A DNA stretch of 64,000 nt, from assembly GCF_047511655.1 (NCBI RefSeq), contig NC_133391.1:124194384-124258383 (forward strand). Direction: 5' to 3'. The notes beneath the pieces were generated by a model, which was given only the letters and a program-made list of their open reading frames with translations, was not told the origin of the DNA and did no database searches. The translations under genes and the position numbers were made by a program. This DNA is from Castor canadensis (taxonomy: Eukaryota > Chordata > Mammalia > Rodentia > Castoridae). Positions 60,285 through 64,000 of this stretch are shown here, piece after piece; within the stretch, counting starts at the first letter, position 1; every line of letters begins with the position of its first letter.

Positions 60285-60570
60285 TATTTAGGAAATGCAT
60301 GCAGAGGAGGGAGAGGAAAAGTCAAGCAGAGAAAGGGGCAGCACAACTAGGTCTTGAAGGAAAAACAAGATTTAGCTATAGCAGGTAGAAGGGACATCAT
60401 AATTAAGGTATGAAAGCAACACATGACCAAGAGGAAAATCATTCTTTGAAAATGAAGAGTGGGTAAATAAGGTGGGGAATAGGAAAAGAGACAAAAAGTC
60501 CACGAGGGCCAGAAAATCTATGAATTACCAGACTTTATTTTGGTAAGCATTGAGCAGCCAGTCACATTTA
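60285..60570. repeat. L2 LINE fragment
   Basis: 'aggaaaagtcaagcagagaaagggg', 'ggcagcacaactaggtcttgaagg' and 'accagactttattttggtaagcattgagcagcc' follow the same L2 pattern as 13130-13640. Confidence 0.5.
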
Positions 60571-60689
60571 TCTTTCTGATCTATACTGCAATGAAATCAT
60601 TTATGAGTGTTTGTAAGCCATTTATAAAACTAAATGAAGTGTGTTGAACCACTATAGATTGTTACATTATTTGAACTCATTTCTAAGAA

Positions 60690-60885
60690 TTTTTTTTTGG
60701 GAGGTATTGGGGTTTGAACTCAGGGTCTACACCTCAAGCCACTCCACCAGCCCTTTTTTGTGATGGGTGTTTTTGAGATAGGGTCTCTCCAACACTATTT
60801 GCCCAGGTTGGCTTCGAACCAAAATCCTCCTGATCTCTGCTTCCTGAGTAGCAGGCATGAGCCACCAGCACCAGGCATTTCTAAG
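60690..60885 (-). repeat. Composite rodent SINE
   Basis: T-run, 'ggtattggggtttgaactcaggg', 'cttttttgtgatgggtgtttttgagatagggtctc' and 'ctctgcttcctgagtagcaggcatgagccaccagc'. The tRNA-like part has an internal deletion. Confidence 0.9.
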
Positions 60886-60974
60886 GGTTATTTTATTACA
60901 GTACTACTAGCTTGAGTTAGTCTCCTGATATCCACAAGTCTCTTAATCAATGAACAATGCATTCCTGAGTAATT

Positions 60975-60980
<6 letters not shown>

Positions 60981-61050
<70 letters not shown>
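60981..61050 (+). repeat. Compound (GT)n(GA)n microsatellite
   Basis: About 30 bp of GT repeats, a GAGACA joint, then about 35 bp of GA repeats. Confidence 0.95.
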
Positions 61051-61056
<6 letters not shown>

Positions 61057-61599
61057 TTGAGATTGACTCTAATAATTTTAGGAAGGAATTGTGCAAAATA
61101 TCCTGGTAAAATTATTTTTTCATACCTATCAGAATATTCTAATTTAAATTAAAAAACATATGTAACAATTGTAAAGCACCATGGCTCAGAATTGTTTACC
61201 TGCCTTGAATATGTTCTCTTCTGAGGTACCAGATTCTAACCAGATTCTAGTTCAGACTGTACTCCTTGGCCCCAGCCTCTATGTTTAGTGATACCTCTAA
61301 CAAAATAAATTTTGATATGGAGTGAAGGTTGGAAAAAGGTTACCAAGTTATGCTTCACTTGAAGCACACTTATGTCTAAATGGGTTTTTAGAACCTGAGG
61401 TTGGAGGGGAAGTTGGATTGGGGGGGGGGAGCGTCATTCTGCTCAATTTTAGTGGTTAAAGCTGTGAATTTTAGGCTAGCACTCAGTCTGCTGATTCTGG
61501 CATCCAGTTAACAGGTCATGTTGCTTGTGGTTCATTTTATTTTTTAAGGAAACAATGCTTTGCAGTTTTACAGTGGAAAGAATATTGGACAGAAGTTCT

Positions 61600-61800
61600 G
61601 ATTCCTCCTCAAATCTACTAAGTTAGGGTAAGTACTAAATATCTTTGATGCTTTGGTTTCTTCATTCGCAAAATGGAAACTATAATATTTGTTTAATCTA
61701 CTTCTCAGGATTGTTGCAGAACTAAATGTAGTGAAGCATTCGACAAATCTTTGTAAAGCATTCGTGTTATATAAATATGAGGTATCATTATTTGGCAGTG
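61600..61800 (+). repeat. MIR SINE
   Basis: 'ctttggtttcttcattcgcaaaatggaaactataatatt', 'ctcaggattgttgcagaactaaatg' and 'aaagcattcgtgttatataaatatgag' follow MIR sense order. Confidence 0.75.
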
Positions 61801-62184
61801 AATATGAGGCACTGTATTTTATGTGCATAAGTGACTTTATAGTTATGACTCCTCTCAAATAAGTAAATCTCATGTGAAGAAGCCGGGAGTAGATACAATG
61901 TTTTTCATTTTAGTCACATACTTGGTTTGAATAAAAACTTTCTGTATATTGAATCCTATTTTCAAAGCACCACTAATCTTATAAGTGGGAGACGTGGAAA
62001 ATTCTTTAGTGAACTATGAAAATTTATATTTCTTATAAATTTGGATGCTCAAATATAGAACTGCTTATCATGGGGTTTTACCTATAATACTGAATTTATT
62101 TAAAGAGCAAACAATATTTGCTGGCATGCTGACATGACTGAAAATGCTTTGCTACTCCTATCTTTTGCTTATAGCTACTACTTT

Positions 62185-62285
62185 TATTTACAGTGCTTTC
62201 CACGTGCCAGGCAGTATGCTAAGTGCTTTAGGCCTAACAACTCACTTAAATATAACGACAAAGTAACTACCACTGCAAAGGCAAG
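62185..62285 (-). repeat. MIR SINE fragment
   Basis: 'cgtgccaggcagtatgctaagtgctttaggcctaacaactcactt' is a clear reverse MIR 3' part. Confidence 0.7.
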
Positions 62286-62394
62286 GGTTTTACACTTGGA
62301 AACCTAACCTTTTGGTCAAAGCCGAAAACTGTGGAAAAGTGTGATGAGTGAACATCATGAGTTCTGACTGAGAAGGCCACCAAAGTTAGACTCA

Positions 62395-62512
62395 CGAGTG
62401 TGAGCTTCCTTAGGGCAGAAAGAGCCTTTCTACTATTCACCATTTTATGTTCAGAGCCTGGAATAGTGCCAAGCTCTCTTGCACTTGATAAATACTTGAG
62501 TGGATGAATTTT
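62395..62512 (+). repeat. L2 LINE 3' end
   Basis: 'gtgagcttccttagggcagaaagagcc', 'gttcagagcctggaatagtgccaagc' and 'acttgataaatacttgagtggatgaat' form a good L2 3' end. Confidence 0.75.
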
Positions 62513-62569
62513 GTTTTATAAAACTAAAGTGATTTTTCAATGGGAAAGAACTGAGAGAAAGACTGGAAA

Positions 62570-62700
62570 GCTGGGTGGGGTCATGTGTGCCTATAGTTCC
62601 AGACCCAGGCAGGGGGCTCTCTTGACCTCAGGAGTTCCTGGCCAGCCTGAGCAACACAGTGAGACTTCATGGGCCAGAGGGAACAAGAAAAAGAAAAAAA
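62570..62700 (+). repeat. B1/7SL-like SINE, sense
   Basis: 'gctgggtggggtcatgtgtgcctatagttcc', 'gacctcaggagttcctggccagcctgagcaacacagtgag' and an A/G-rich tail. The wording is close to a 7SL-derived monomer. Confidence 0.8.
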
Positions 62701-63214
62701 GGAAAGAGTGGAGGGTTGACAGGGATGAAGCAGAGTAGGCTGAATAACTGGTTTTCCTTGTCCTGAACCTTGAAGAGCTGTGATCAGCACGTGGCTTTTT
62801 TAGGCTTACTGTACACACCTTTCTTATCAGGTACTGAAAGCCAAAAGAATGATCAAGAAACAATAGATATAGAGTGCTCATCCAGGTGACTTGTCATAAC
62901 AAGTTAAGGTCTCTGAATTATATACTATAAAAACATTTTCTGAGGAAAACAAAAAATTTAAAGACTTTTTGTTTAGAAATGGCATTAATTAATACTTTAA
63001 TGTAGAGGATTATTTGGGTTTGCCTGATAAATTCCATAAACTGAATTCATCACTAAAGCAATCTTACACTTTCATTCTTGGTGAAGTGAAAATTTTCTCA
63101 CCCTCTTATTTTGGATTAGAACATAATTACAGACACATTCTCACTGATTAATTTTTTTTTTTAAATCTTTGGCTTAGTCACTAAATAAAATGAACACATT
63201 GAGTGGAGTGGGCT

Positions 63215-63390
63215 GAATATTTGTGTTAACAACTACACATTCTATTCCCAGCTCTGTTACTCACTGGGGTAAAGGTCCAATCTGCCTCACAATGGCTCTG
63301 TGTCTATTTTCTAAAATGAGAAACACATTATTAATTGTGTTGTCTTCAAGGTATGTAGTGAATTAACTCACGTAATATATTGTTAAATTA
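63215..63390 (+). repeat. MIR SINE, diverged
   Basis: 'attcccagctctgttactcactgggg', 'tctattttctaaaatgagaaac' and 'gtatgtagtgaattaactcacgtaat' follow MIR sense order. Confidence 0.65.
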
Positions 63391-64000
63391 CCCAGAATAA
63401 TAAGAACGTGAATAATAGAAAAATAAGTAAGCCAACCTTGAAAAATATTTCTGAGAAGCTGCGTCTACTGGCTCCTTTCCCAATCATCTTCCCAGCACCT
63501 TCACAAGATACATACCACAGACTAGCAAGATCTTTGGCAGTAGTAGAGAAAATGTTGCAACCATTTTCCTTCAACTACAACCAAATGGGTGAGAAAAAGC
63601 ATAACTGTTCTTCTGTAAATGCTTCATATGACAACCTAGCACAGCATGGAATAAAGTATAAAGAACTTCTCCAGAGTTTTGTAGAAGGGAAAGTACAAAG
63701 ACTTATTTTTGATGTTATTTTTCTATAGCAGACTCAAGTCAGTCTCCTGAAGTCTCAAATGATACTGCAACTAGGATGTACAAAATTAAACCACAAAAGT
63801 GGAAAAAAGAGAAATTAATGCTGTTAATTCTTGGTTTGGATTATCTGAAGGGGGCCAAACTATAAGGCTGCTTCTAAAGAGAAGGTATAGCAATACAGTA
63901 TCTAGTATGCATGGCCAAACAGTAGTAAGACTACAGACTTCATTGTCTAAGGTGCTCCAAGAGTGTATGATATTCTGTCATTATGCCTTAAGGTACTATA

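Larger units (their letters stand above)
45169..64000 (-). other. CWC27: CWC27 upstream intron (partial, at least 18.8 kb)
   Basis: No sequence matching the preceding CWC27 coding region (the Lys/Glu-rich stretch before EEAAPDG) was found on the minus strand up to the window end, so the intron continues past it. It is repeat-rich. Stretches where I see nothing nameable include about 45200-46430, 50640-52400, 51050-52400 and 63400-64000. Confidence 0.7.

Noticed and set aside
62591..62881. Minus-strand frame with a 'CCSGWPGTPEVK'-like string
   Set aside because: It is the translation of a B1/7SL-like SINE.

Overview
This is mammalian nuclear DNA: AT-rich, low coding density, interrupted genes with GT/AG splice sites, and roughly half of the readable length is interspersed repeats. 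The repeats point to a rodent, most likely the beaver lineage (Castoridae). The SINEs share a tRNA-like head joined to B1/7SL-like parts, and the young L1 copies share a G-rich 3' end that is then followed by a short conserved block and an A-rich tail. Ancient mammalian families (MIR, L2, L1M, MER5-type hAT, one MaLR-type LTR) are scattered throughout. The species assignment is inferred from memory of repeat style and was not tested by a search.

The only protein-coding gene I can support is the 3' end of CWC27, the spliceosome-associated cyclophilin, on the minus strand. Three coding exons are visible. In transcript order they are 45168-45059, 41911-41808 and the terminal exon 19123-18961, which carries the stop codon. 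The reading frame runs through all three with consistent phases and consensus splice sites, and together they encode about the last 124 residues. A candidate AATAAA signal lies about 235 bp past the stop. Everything from 45169 to 64000 is a single partial intron (at least 18.8 kb). The intron before the terminal exon is 22.7 kb, and the one between the two upstream exons is 3.1 kb.

Region by region: 1-3170 is intergenic with weak old repeats. 3178-3670 is a compact CpG island with CRE, NRF1-like and GC-box motifs and a possible splice donor. It looks like the promoter of an unidentified transcript, possibly a lncRNA pointing toward the tail of CWC27. 3671-18700 is intergenic with old repeats, a MaLR-type LTR and a nested palindromic DNA-transposon remnant. 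18700-64000 is the CWC27 tail and introns.

The most informative structural signals are a 5'-truncated young L1 with a perfect 16-bp target-site duplication nested in an ancient L1 tail; a 266-bp A-tailed insertion of unknown origin with a perfect 14-bp duplication inside another ancient L1; a 42-bp near-identical local duplication; and the orphan CpG island. I see no CRISPR array, operon, prophage or other prokaryotic system, and no convincing new protein family.
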